Source: JBCBDX01 sp039815825 (GTDB taxonomy: Bacteria; Pseudomonadota; Alphaproteobacteria; Rhizobiales; Rhizobiaceae). From it: a DNA stretch of 64,000 nt. The stretch spans positions 46,867 to 110,866 of the forward strand of contig JBCBYO010000006.1 of NCBI GenBank assembly GCA_039815825.1. The letters run 5' to 3'. The first letter of the stretch is position 1, and each line of letters opens with the position of its first letter. The position numbers and the translations under genes are program-made. The notes under the pieces were generated by a model. That model was not told the origin of the DNA and made no database searches. It saw only the letters and a program-made list of their open reading frames with translations. Shown piece by piece: positions 36,791-45,335 of this stretch.

Positions 36791-37984
36791 TTAGTGGCTT
36801 GTGTCACAAAGAGCGGCAGCCGCTCGATCCAGGCGACCAAGACCCTCAACAAGTTCGTCTTCGGTAACGTTGAGCGGCGGCAAAATGCGCAACACATTGT
36901 CACCGGCCGGCACGGCCAGCATGTTTTGATCATAAAGTGCGGCAAGGACATCGGTATTCGGCAGCTTGCACTTCAAGCCGGCCAAAAGCCCCTTGCCTCG
37001 AATTTCCTCAAATACTGATGGGAAGCGATCGACCAGTGATGCCAAACCCTGTTTGAGGCGCAATGCCATATCGTTGACGTGCTGCAAGAACCCATCTTCG
37101 AGCACCACATCCAAAACAGCGTTACACGCGGCCATGGCCATCGGATTGCCGCCATAGGTCGTTCCATGTACGCCAGGCGTCATAGCCGCAGCGGCTTGTT
37201 TTGTTGCCAAGCACGCACCAACGGGAAACCCACCACCTAGCGCTTTTGCTACCGCCATGATGTCTGGCGTCGCGTTTTCCGCGTGTTCATGGGCGAAGAG
37301 CTTGCCCGTCCGGCCCATGCCGCATTGGACCTCATCATATATGAGCAAAATTCCATGCTCATCACAAAGAGCGCGCAGACCGCTTAAGCATTGGCCCGGC
37401 AGCGCACGCAGGCCGCCTTCTCCTTGGACCGGTTCAACCAATATGGCAGCCACAGACGGATCTTTTACCGCTTCTTTCAACGCTTCATGATCTGCAAATG
37501 GCAATTGCTCAAAACCGCTTACTTTCGGGCCGAAGCCTTCCAGATATTTTGCCTGTCCACCGGCCGCGATCGTCGCCAGCGTACGCCCGTGAAAGGCGCC
37601 CTCAAAGGTCAAAATTGTGAAGCGGTCCGGCTCACCGCGATCATGGTGATAACGGCGCGCGGTTTTAATCGCACATTCAAGCGCTTCGGCGCCTGAGTTG
37701 CAGAAGAATACTTTATCGGCAAAGGTCGCTTGCGTCAGACGCTCGGCTGCACGCTCTTGGCCCGGCAGTCGGTACAAATTTGACGTATGCCATAGCTGGG
37801 CAGCCTGCTCTTGGACCGCGCCGACCAAATGCGGATGTGCATGGCCCAATACATTGACCGCTATCCCTGATCCAAAGTCGAGATACTCGGTGCCATCCTC
37901 ATCGAACAGCCACACACCTTGCCCGCGCGCCGCCTGAATGGGCGCGCGATTATAAGTTCCAAATAGGCTATCGGGTGCACTCAT
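36791..37984 (-). CDS. argD: Acetylornithine aminotransferase
   Basis: A 397-residue class III PLP aminotransferase of arginine (and lysine) synthesis. The PLP Lys is in AVAKALGGGFPVGAC near residue 248; FCNSGAEALECAIKTARRYH near 98 and IYDEVQCGMGRTGKLF near 220 are the cofactor-binding regions. The ATG at 37984 has GGAG upstream; a TTG two codons earlier is the alternative. It heads the argD-argF-hslO operon and is divergent from gcrA. Confidence 0.94.
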   Translation of the reverse strand: MSAPDSLFGTYNRAPIQAARGQGVWLFDEDGTEYLDFGSGIAVNVLGHAHPHLVGAVQEQAAQLWHTSNLYRLPGQERAAERLTQATFADKVFFCNSGAEALECAIKTARRYHHDRGEPDRFTILTFEGAFHGRTLATIAAGGQAKYLEGFGPKVSGFEQLPFADHEALKEAVKDPSVAAILVEPVQGEGGLRALPGQCLSGLRALCDEHGILLIYDEVQCGMGRTGKLFAHEHAENATPDIMAVAKALGGGFPVGACLATKQAAAAMTPGVHGTTYGGNPMAMAACNAVLDVVLEDGFLQHVNDMALRLKQGLASLVDRFPSVFEEIRGKGLLAGLKCKLPNTDVLAALYDQNMLAVPAGDNVLRILPPLNVTEDELVEGLGRLDRAAAALCDTSH

Positions 37985-38307
37985 TTGCAACTCCGGCTGA
38001 CGAAAAACAAAAAGCCGCCCATAAAATGAACGGCAAAAAGAGCTAAGTCACTTGGCGTTGCGATGTCAATGTTTCCATTGATGCACTTTTTTTGCGATGC
38101 GGAAGCGCAAGTTGGGGAAAAAGGCCAAAAGAAATCTTGTCCACAGCTCGGACTCTTGAAAGCGAGAGTCACAGCATACTACCTTCTTGGCGCAGGCATG
38201 GAGCCAAGTAGAGTTTAGCCTCTCTCGTATTGCGTAAGTGATCGCCGGTTTTGGGACAAACCGAGCCACGGGGATGGATTCTGCCGACAAAAGAGATGGA
38301 GAGACAG
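37985..38307. other. argD/gcrA divergent intergenic region with two CcrM-type GANTC sites
   Basis: These 323 bases hold no gene. GACTC (38151-38155) and GAGTC (38166-38170) lie 15 bases apart upstream of gcrA; GANTC is the CcrM methylation target, and GcrA acts at methylated sites. The region nearest argD is AT-richer and should hold its promoter. I see no clear arginine operator or -35/-10 pair. Confidence 0.45.
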
Positions 38308-38874
38308 GTGAGTTGGACAGATGAACGCGTCGAAACCCTCAAGAAACTGTGGGCGGATGGATTGAGCGCAAGTCAGATTGCAGCGAAATTAGGTGGGGTC
38401 AGCCGTAACGCCGTCATCGGCAAAGTGCACCGGCTCAAGCTTGCGCCTCGGGCCAAATCAACGAAGCAAGCTGCACCAAAGGTAAAGCGGGTACCATCAA
38501 GTGCGGGGCGAGCCGGTGGATCATCATTCCGTGGTGGCTCGGGCGGCCGTATGCACACAAACGCTTATTCTACAGCACGGACAAGTGGCGGCGCGGCCGC
38601 TCAATCGGTCGGTGCTACCGCTCTGAAACCTGGCACTGAAATTGTTGCGTTTGCAGAAGCAGACCAGCGCCCAATCGAAGATATTGTTGTTCCGATTTCA
38701 AAAAAACTGTCGCTGACCGAACTTAGCGAAAACACCTGTAAATGGCCGCACGGCGATCCGCTTTCAGGGGAATTCCATTTTTGCGGTCACAAGACCGACG
38801 GTAAGTCGCCATATTGCAAATATCACAGCAAGCTTGCTTTTCAGCAGCCGCAGGACCGACGACGCAATCGATAA
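38308..38874 (+). CDS. gcrA: GcrA cell-cycle regulator
   Basis: A 188-residue protein. The N-terminal DNA-binding domain (SWTDERVETLKKLW, then SASQIAAKLGGVSRNAVIGK) matches GcrA, which recruits RNA polymerase at CcrM-methylated promoters. A Ser/Gly/Arg-rich linker follows (about residues 50-110). The C-terminal sigma-binding region contains CKWPHGDP, FCGHKT and YCKYHSKLAF. The GTG at 38308 with GGAGAG just upstream gives the standard MSWTDER N-terminus; the in-frame ATG at 38296 would add four residues. A strong terminator follows. Confidence 0.93.
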   Translation: MSWTDERVETLKKLWADGLSASQIAAKLGGVSRNAVIGKVHRLKLAPRAKSTKQAAPKVKRVPSSAGRAGGSSFRGGSGGRMHTNAYSTARTSGGAAAQSVGATALKPGTEIVAFAEADQRPIEDIVVPISKKLSLTELSENTCKWPHGDPLSGEFHFCGHKTDGKSPYCKYHSKLAFQQPQDRRRNR

Positions 38875-38897
38875 CCGATAGAATTCCTTAGAAAAGG

Positions 38898-38921
38898 CCG
38901 CCCCCGATGGGCGGTTTTTTT
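38898..38921 (+). terminator. Terminator between gcrA and phoB
   Basis: CCGCCC (38898-38903) and GGGCGG (38909-38914) form a six-base GC stem with a five-base loop, followed by seven T (38915-38921). On the minus strand the same stem is followed by CCTTTTC, so it may also stop transcription from phoB. Confidence 0.87.
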
Positions 38922-38931
38922 GTTTGGTGGT

Positions 38932-39624
38932 CTAAGCTGCCTCCAGCGCGTAACCAGCGCCGCGCACCGTGCGAATAGGGTCTCGAAGACGCCCTACATT
39001 GATCGATTTGCGCAATCGGCCAATGTGCACATCGACCGTACGGTCATCGACATAAATGTTTTCGCCCCAGACACCGTCCAACAATTGCGCGCGCGAAAAC
39101 ACGCGACCGGGTGCCTGCAAGAAAAACTCCAAAAGGCGGAACTCGGTCGGTCCCAAGCGGATTTCGTGGCTGTTGCGATAAACGCGATGGGTTTCACGGT
39201 CGAGTTCAATATCACCAACCTTAAGCACATCAGCAACAATCTCTGGACGCGCGCGCCTCAGCATTGCCTTTACACGTGCCATCAACTCCGGCGTCGAGAA
39301 GGGTTTGACAACATAGTCATCAGCGCCTGTGGTCAAACCACGGATCCGTTCACTCTCCTCGCCGCGCGCCGTCAACATAATAATTGGCACTTGGGTCGAT
39401 GATGATCGAGCACGCAAACGCCGACAGAGTTCGATGCCGCTAACGCCGGGCAACATCCAGTCTAAAATCAGAAGGTCTGGCGTTTTTTCTTGCAAGGCCA
39501 GCTCTGCTTCGTCGCCTCGCAAAACCGTATCGACGGTATAGCCTTCCGCTTCCAAATTGTAGCGGAGCAAAACACTTAAGGCCTCTTCGTCCTCAACGAC
39601 CATAATGTTAGGTGCAGCGGGCAT
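38932..39624 (-). CDS. phoB: Phosphate regulon response regulator PhoB
   Basis: A 230-residue OmpR-family regulator. The receiver phospho-acceptor is Asp55 (LILDWMLPG), with the acidic pocket VVEDEE at 9-14 and Lys106 in VVKPFS. The C-terminal winged helix has ETHRVYR, GPTEFRLLEFF and TVDVHIGRLRKSI, including the recognition helix. It activates Pho-box promoters when phosphorylated by PhoR. It is the last gene of the pho/pst cluster, 20 bases after phoU. Confidence 0.95.
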   Translation of the reverse strand: MPAAPNIMVVEDEEALSVLLRYNLEAEGYTVDTVLRGDEAELALQEKTPDLLILDWMLPGVSGIELCRRLRARSSSTQVPIIMLTARGEESERIRGLTTGADDYVVKPFSTPELMARVKAMLRRARPEIVADVLKVGDIELDRETHRVYRNSHEIRLGPTEFRLLEFFLQAPGRVFSRAQLLDGVWGENIYVDDRTVDVHIGRLRKSINVGRLRDPIRTVRGAGYALEAA

Positions 39625-39644
39625 TTTACTGTCTCCCTCCGGCG

Positions 39645-40367
39645 TTACTCGATGCTGTCGTCAGCGCTGACCTTGTGGCTCTTGTCATCCTTGGAGCGTT
39701 CCGCGTCCATTTTCTCGCCCCTGACCATGTAATACACGCTCTCAGCAATGTTTGTGGCATGGTCGCCGATCCGCTCAATATTCTTTGCGCAAAACAATAG
39801 ATGCGTACAGGTCGTGATATTGCGCGGATCTTCCATCATGTAGGTCAGAAGTTCGCGAAAAAGCGACGTATACATGGAGTCGATTTCATCGTCGCGATCA
39901 CGGATAAATTCCAGCTTCTCGACCGAACGTGTGCCGTACGAGTCCAAAACTTCCTTGAGCTGTGACAGAGCAAGCTCGCAAAGGTGCTCAATGCCGCGAA
40001 CCAATTGTTGCCCATGAGCACGTTCGTTGATCGCCTTTGTTCGTTTGGCGATGTTTTTGGCAAGATCGCCGATACGTTCCAAGTCTGACGCTATGCGCAA
40101 TGCAGCAAATACTTCGCGCAAATCGCTGGCCACCGGTTGGCGCTGAGCGATTACAAGAACGGATTTGTCATCGACGATACGTTGACCCTCGTCGAGCACC
40201 AAGTCATCCAGCACAACGCGTTGCGCCAACCTGATATCGCCCTCCACCAGCGCTTTGGTTGCGAGTTCCAACATGCGTTCTGCGTGTCCGCCCATTTCTG
40301 CGATCTTATGGGCGAGGAAGCTCATGTCCTCTTCAAAGGCTGTGATTGTATGTTGTGGCTGTATCAC
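39645..40367 (-). CDS. phoU: Phosphate signaling protein PhoU
   Basis: A 240-residue protein with two PhoU helical repeats. The metal-binding motifs are LRIASDLERIGDLAKNIAKR near residue 90 and CAKNIERIGDHATNIAE near 195. PhoU couples the Pst transporter to PhoR so that the regulon is off when phosphate is plentiful. The acidic/basic tail (KMDAERSKDDKSHK) is extra. It lies 47 bases after pstB. Confidence 0.95.
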   Translation of the reverse strand: MIQPQHTITAFEEDMSFLAHKIAEMGGHAERMLELATKALVEGDIRLAQRVVLDDLVLDEGQRIVDDKSVLVIAQRQPVASDLREVFAALRIASDLERIGDLAKNIAKRTKAINERAHGQQLVRGIEHLCELALSQLKEVLDSYGTRSVEKLEFIRDRDDEIDSMYTSLFRELLTYMMEDPRNITTCTHLLFCAKNIERIGDHATNIAESVYYMVRGEKMDAERSKDDKSHKVSADDSIE

Positions 40368-40414
40368 TGTCTCGGAAACTCCGACTCAATTTCTAACGCC
40401 AATTGTATCACTTA

Positions 40415-41242
40415 TTAGCCGTATCGGCCGGTGATGTACTCTTGGGTCCGCTTTTGTGACGGATTGGTGAAGATGGTCTCGGTTTCATCAACCTCGACCA
40501 AATCACCCAAGTGGAACATTGCAGTCCGCTGAGAAACACGCGCCGCCTGCTGCATTGAGTGCGTCACAATCGCAATGGTGTATTCTTGGCGCAGCTCGTC
40601 AATGAGCTCTTCAACAATAGCCGTTGCAATCGGGTCGAGCGCTGAGCAGGGCTCATCCATCAAAATAACTTCAGGAGAAACCGCGATTGCGCGCGCAATA
40701 CAAAGGCGTTGTTGCTGACCACCGGAAAGGCCCGTACCAGGCTCCTGCAAGCGATCCTTCACCTCTTCCCAAAGGCCAGCGCCGCGCAGGCTTCTTTCGA
40801 CGATGTTGTCCATGTCCGCCTTGGTTTTCGTGATGCCATGTATACGGGGGCCGTAAGCTATATTGTCGTAGATGGACTTGGGGAACGGATTTGGTTTTTG
40901 GAAAACCATGCCCACTCGCGCACGCAACTCCACTACATCAATCGCAGGATCATAGATATCTTCGCCGTCCAGCTCGAGCGTCCCACCAACGCGGCAAATG
41001 TCGATGGTATCGTTCATCCGATTCAAACAACGCAGATAGGTCGACTTACCGCAACCTGACGGTCCGATAAGCGCCGTTACCTGACGCTCATAGAGATCAA
41101 GATCCACACCAAAGATGGCCTGCTTTTCGCCGTAAAAGACGTCAACTGCCTTGCCGCGCATCTTGACCTTGTTGGTCAGAGGCAGGTCGGTCTTGCTTTG
41201 CGCCGTATCTTGCGCGAGCGGGTTTGTCGTATCGACTTTCAT
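40415..41242 (-). CDS. pstB: Phosphate ABC transporter ATP-binding protein
   Basis: A 275-residue ABC ATPase. Walker A is GPSGCGKST near residue 60, the Q-loop VFQKPNPFP near 112, the signature LSGGQQQR near 172, Walker B VILMDEPCSALDP near 190 and the H-loop VTHSM near 226. It powers high-affinity phosphate import. The ATG at 41242 has AGGA upstream; an ATG five codons earlier (41257) is an alternative. It starts 19 bases after pstA. Confidence 0.95.
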   Translation of the reverse strand: MKVDTTNPLAQDTAQSKTDLPLTNKVKMRGKAVDVFYGEKQAIFGVDLDLYERQVTALIGPSGCGKSTYLRCLNRMNDTIDICRVGGTLELDGEDIYDPAIDVVELRARVGMVFQKPNPFPKSIYDNIAYGPRIHGITKTKADMDNIVERSLRGAGLWEEVKDRLQEPGTGLSGGQQQRLCIARAIAVSPEVILMDEPCSALDPIATAIVEELIDELRQEYTIAIVTHSMQQAARVSQRTAMFHLGDLVEVDETETIFTNPSQKRTQEYITGRYG

Positions 41243-41261
41243 GTCCTCGTTCCTCATCAGT

Positions 41262-42590
41262 TTACCAGCGGCGCTCAAAGCGACGGCGCAGAATGATAGC
41301 AAGAATATTCATGGCGAGCAGGAACACCAACAAAATGATAATCCCACCCCAGGCTTTTTCATAGAAGCCCACATCGGCACGCGCTGCCCACGTGTAAATT
41401 TGCGCGGGCATCGCGGAATTGGGGTCAGTGAAACCAGCGATCAACCCGTCAGGATAGCCACGCGCGACGAAACCCACCATGCCGATCAACAATAGCGGCG
41501 CCGTCTCACCCAGAGCTTGAGCCAATCCAATGATGGTGCCGGTCAAAATACCAGGCGCTGCAAGAGGCAATACATGATGAAAAACGGTTTGCATTTTGGA
41601 GGCACCAACCGCCAGCGCCGCATCTCGAATTGAAGGCGGCACCGATTTGAGTGATGCGCGTGTTGCGATGATGATTGTTGGCAAAGTCATCAATGTAAGC
41701 ACCAATCCACCGACCAGTGGCGCTGATTGAGGCAGATGCATGAATTGAATGAAGACTGCCAGTCCAAGGATACCAAACACAATGGACGGAACCGCTGCCA
41801 AGTTGGCGATGTTCACCTCAATCATGTCCGTCCAGTAGTTTTTCGGTGCGAACTCTTCCAAATAGATTGATGCGGCAACGCCAATGGGCAGAGACAAAAA
41901 AAGCACCACCAGCATCATAAAGAATGAGCCGACCACCGAAGCACCGATACCGGCTCCACCTGGGTTATCGACCCCGGAGTCGGCGCCAGTGATGAAATTC
42001 CAATTAAACACATTCTTGGCAACGCCGGCTTCGCGCATTGCGTCGACGATATCCAAGTCACCGCGCATTAGAAAGCGGCTATCAACCATATTGTCTCGTG
42101 TCAGCCGGCCTTTGAAATATCCGTCAACACGGGAAGATGCCGGAAGTTCAAACGAGACCGGTTGACCCAACTCCTGTGGGTTTGCCTGATAAAATTCTCG
42201 CAGGTTGCCGCCGGTTTTGCCCAAAATCCGCTCTATCGCTTCGGGTGTTACTTCAACGTCAAGGCCTTTATCCGTAAGCGTTTGGCTCAGCGCTTCGTTG
42301 AATACACTCTCGTAGGCTGCAGTTTTGAACAGCTGCGACTCAGCTTCGTCAAACTGCTCTTGCGTCAATGTAAAGTCGATAGCCACTACAGCATTTGTGA
42401 ATGCCGGTAGACCGCTGCGAATGATCGAAAACGCAAGTATAAATAGAAAGAACAGGCCTATAAGAATTGCGCCAATGCCATAGGCTTTAAAACGAGCTTC
42501 AGCTCGGTGGCGCCGTTTTGTCCGCTCATCGGGAACGAGCAAAGAATTGGACGCACTTTCGGCGGCATCGTTTAGTGTTGCGTCACTCAT
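41262..42590 (-). CDS. pstA: Phosphate ABC transporter permease PstA, long form
   Basis: A 442-residue permease, about 150 residues longer than E. coli PstA because of a DUF3333-type N-terminal periplasmic extension between the first and second spans (residues about 70-200). The permease core contains the EAA-type loop SIRDAALAVGASKMQTVFHH near residue 330 and six spans. Its ATG overlaps the pstC stop by one base (TAATG). Confidence 0.94.
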   Translation of the reverse strand: MSDATLNDAAESASNSLLVPDERTKRRHRAEARFKAYGIGAILIGLFFLFILAFSIIRSGLPAFTNAVVAIDFTLTQEQFDEAESQLFKTAAYESVFNEALSQTLTDKGLDVEVTPEAIERILGKTGGNLREFYQANPQELGQPVSFELPASSRVDGYFKGRLTRDNMVDSRFLMRGDLDIVDAMREAGVAKNVFNWNFITGADSGVDNPGGAGIGASVVGSFFMMLVVLFLSLPIGVAASIYLEEFAPKNYWTDMIEVNIANLAAVPSIVFGILGLAVFIQFMHLPQSAPLVGGLVLTLMTLPTIIIATRASLKSVPPSIRDAALAVGASKMQTVFHHVLPLAAPGILTGTIIGLAQALGETAPLLLIGMVGFVARGYPDGLIAGFTDPNSAMPAQIYTWAARADVGFYEKAWGGIIILLVFLLAMNILAIILRRRFERRW

Positions 42591-44071
42591 TATTCGTACT
42601 GCTCCCGGTATTTGCGGACAATGTACAGCGCCAAGACGTTGAGGGCGAGGGTGATGACAAAGAGCGACATGCCGAGCGCAAAAGCGACAAGCGCTTCAGG
42701 CGATGCGAAGTCGGAGTCACCGGTCAACTGCGATACAATTTTGGCCGTAATCGTTGTCATCGCTTCAAACGGGTTTAATGAAAGACGACCAGCTGCACCC
42801 GCACCGAGGACCACGATCATGGTTTCTCCGATAGCGCGTGATGCTGCCAGGAGGATCGCGCCGGCAATGCCGGGCAAAGCCGCTGGTAGGATTACTTGTT
42901 TGACAGTTTCTGACTTGGTTGCACCCAGCCCATAAGAACCGTCGCGCATGGCCTGCGGGACCGCATTGATGATGTCGTCCGACAACGAGCTGACAAACGG
43001 GATCAACATAATGCCCATGACAAGACCGGCAGTCATGACCGCTCGTCCACCGCCCTGCCAATCGACGCCCAGAAAGCCGCCTGAACCAAAGACGTCAACC
43101 AACAGAGGACCCACCGTCAGCAAAGCAAACAGGCCGTATACGATCGTTGGGATACCGGCGAGAACTTCTAACATCGGTTTGGCAAATGCGCGGACACGAG
43201 GCGACGCGTACTCCGCCAGATAAATCGCAGCAAACAGACCGATCGGGACAGCAACAGCGAGTGCAACAACCGAAATGTACAAAGTTCCCCACAACAACGG
43301 TAATATCCCGAGCTCGGAAGATCCTCCACGGCCAGAAAAACTTGGCGCCCACTCGGTCCCGAAAAAGAAGTCAAATGCCGGATAAAGGCGGAAGAACTCA
43401 ACGGTATTGAAAACAAGTGACGCCACGATACCGACGGTCGTTAGAACTGCTATCGACGCCGCCGCAATTAACATCACGAGAAGACCTTGCTCTACGACGT
43501 TTCTGGCTCGGAAACGGGCGCGGGTTTCGCGCCATGCCCAAGCTGCACCGAACAGCGCGACCAAGATCGCCGCACCTGTCATGAGCATATTGCCGGCAGA
43601 GTTCAGTATTCGGAATTCTTGCGCAGCGCGCATAATGGGTTGCGTGATCTGGGACGTGACAATCGCGCCAGCGTCCTTCAGACGAGCCGTAATGTCAGTA
43701 AAGTCTGCGCGACCGTTACGGGCGACGTCTTCCGTAATCGTTCCATTCTCAACAGCAAGATCAAGCCCCTCAGCGGCGCGCCGAACTTCGGCCAATACCA
43801 GACCGCGTGACGAACCCTCCGCGATCTCACTGTCAGGGATCATACCGGAAATAACACTATTGACGTATATGGGTTGGCCAACAAGCCAAACGAAAATGAG
43901 AAGAAAAGCAGGCACGATCGCCTTTAGCGCCACATTCAATCCATAATAACCAGGAAGGGAATGCAGTTTGATATCCTGACTAGTCGCGCTTTGCAAAGCT
44001 CTAGCCCTGCCAAGAACATAACCGACGGCGGCGATACCGAACACGACGAGAATAAGCCAAAATAGCGACAT
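42590..44071 (-). CDS. pstC: Phosphate ABC transporter permease PstC, long form
   Basis: A 493-residue inner-membrane permease. Like its PstA partner it has an N-terminal extension: an extra span and about 130 residues of periplasmic domain before the conserved core. The core carries the EAA loop QAMRDGSYGLGATKSETVKQ near residue 375 and ends in IVRKYREQYE. AGGTGACGC precedes the ATG. It lies 80 bases after pstS, with a hairpin between them. Confidence 0.94.
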   Translation of the reverse strand: MSLFWLILVVFGIAAVGYVLGRARALQSATSQDIKLHSLPGYYGLNVALKAIVPAFLLIFVWLVGQPIYVNSVISGMIPDSEIAEGSSRGLVLAEVRRAAEGLDLAVENGTITEDVARNGRADFTDITARLKDAGAIVTSQITQPIMRAAQEFRILNSAGNMLMTGAAILVALFGAAWAWRETRARFRARNVVEQGLLVMLIAAASIAVLTTVGIVASLVFNTVEFFRLYPAFDFFFGTEWAPSFSGRGGSSELGILPLLWGTLYISVVALAVAVPIGLFAAIYLAEYASPRVRAFAKPMLEVLAGIPTIVYGLFALLTVGPLLVDVFGSGGFLGVDWQGGGRAVMTAGLVMGIMLIPFVSSLSDDIINAVPQAMRDGSYGLGATKSETVKQVILPAALPGIAGAILLAASRAIGETMIVVLGAGAAGRLSLNPFEAMTTITAKIVSQLTGDSDFASPEALVAFALGMSLFVITLALNVLALYIVRKYREQYE

Positions 44072-44104
44072 GCGTCACCTAATCCCCAGTTTGCGAGCAG
44101 AGAT

Positions 44105-44130
44105 GGAGAGCGGCAAACCCGCCACTCTCC
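44105..44130 (-). terminator. Hairpin between pstS and pstC
   Basis: Ten-base arms (44105-44114 and 44121-44130) pair with a single wobble around a six-base loop. There is no T-run on the transcribed strand, so it probably protects the 3' end of abundant pstS mRNA or attenuates read-through into pstC, a common arrangement in binding-protein operons. Confidence 0.6.
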
Positions 44131-44151
44131 GAAACAGACCAAATGGCCTGA

Positions 44152-45180
44152 TTACATTGTTTTTTCAGCGTCGATGGCAGCTTGTGTGTCAGCCAGCTCT
44201 GGATCAGAAACCAAGCCGTACTGCGCAAGTGGGCCAGTTGGGCCAGCCAGCTCATCGGATACGAAGAAAGAAGCATACTCTTTCAGGCCTGGGATCACGC
44301 CGATGTGCGCCTTCTTGACATAGAAGAACAGTGGGCGAGAAACAGGGTATTCGCCAGAAGCAATTGTCTCTGTTGAAGGCGCAATGCCGGACATTGTTGC
44401 AACTTTGAGCTTGTCAGTGTTGTTCTCATAGAAAGCAAGACCGAACACGCCGATAGCATTTTCGTTGGCGTCGATTGAGGCCAATGTTTCTGTGTAGTCA
44501 CCATCGATGTCGACAGAGCGACCATCTGTGCGGACTTCAAGACAAGCGTCTTCAGCGTCGTCTTCTGACATGCCGCCAGCAATCATGGCTTCCATGGCGC
44601 CAGTTGCTTCACAGCCTGCTGCAACAACTTTTTCTTCGAAAACTTCGCGTGTGCCGTGCTTTGTGCCTGGGATGAAGGCCAGGATCTCAGCGGATGGCAG
44701 GTCGGCGTTGAAGTCAGACCACATAGTGTGTGGATTGTCGACCAACTCACCGTTCACCATTACTTTTGGTGCAAGCGCATTGAAGATGTCAGATGGTGTG
44801 AAGGCTGTGTAAGCAGGGCCGTTGATCTGTGAAGCGAACACGATGCCGTCATAACCAATGCGTACTTCGATGATGTCAGTCACACCGTTTTCTGCGCAAG
44901 TCGCGATTTCTTTTTCGCGGATCGCGCGAGATGCGTTAGCAACGTCTGTGTGTTCTGTTCCTACGCCTTGGCAGAAACGCTTAAGGCCAGCAGAAGAACC
45001 GCCAGACTCAACAACTGGTGTTGGGAAGTCTGTGTTTTCGCCGAAAGCTTCGGCAACGATAGACGCGTAAGGCAGAACAGTTGAAGAACCTGCTACCTGT
45101 ACTTGATCGCGCGCAGACGCAACTGTCGTCATGGCAGTCGCAGCTACAGCTGCAGCCAATGCGAGCTTGATGGATTTCAT
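44152..45180 (-). CDS. pstS: Phosphate-binding periplasmic protein PstS
   Basis: A 342-residue secreted protein of the PstS family. The signal peptide is MKSIKLALAAAVAATAMTTV then ASA. Phosphate-binding loops are AGSSTVLPYA near residue 30, ESGGSSAGLK near 58 and GTKHGTREVFEEK near 170. GGGAG precedes the ATG. A triple Pho box lies about 100 bases upstream, so it should be induced by phosphate limitation. Confidence 0.95.
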   Translation of the reverse strand: MKSIKLALAAAVAATAMTTVASARDQVQVAGSSTVLPYASIVAEAFGENTDFPTPVVESGGSSAGLKRFCQGVGTEHTDVANASRAIREKEIATCAENGVTDIIEVRIGYDGIVFASQINGPAYTAFTPSDIFNALAPKVMVNGELVDNPHTMWSDFNADLPSAEILAFIPGTKHGTREVFEEKVVAAGCEATGAMEAMIAGGMSEDDAEDACLEVRTDGRSVDIDGDYTETLASIDANENAIGVFGLAFYENNTDKLKVATMSGIAPSTETIASGEYPVSRPLFFYVKKAHIGVIPGLKEYASFFVSDELAGPTGPLAQYGLVSDPELADTQAAIDAEKTM

Positions 45181-45279
45181 TTGAATACTCCCGTCGGGGT
45201 TGGATTGGTTTGACCAAAAAAGGTCACCTCGAACGGCAAACGCCGTGGCGACTGAATAGAGCCACCGAGCACGGCTTTT

Positions 45280-45308
45280 ATGACAATAACAAAACAGTTT
45301 TGTGACAG
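45280..45308 (-). promoter_or_regulatory. Triple Pho box upstream of pstS
   Basis: Read on the minus strand, three seven-base half-sites, CTGTCAC, CTGTTTT and TTGTCAT, are spaced by exactly four bases each, giving an 11-base period that matches PhoB binding (consensus CTGTCAT-N4-CTGTCAT). The site lies in the phoR-pstS gap, 100 bases before the pstS ATG. Confidence 0.9.
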
Positions 45309-45335
45309 TTTAACATGTTGATATATAATGCCGAA

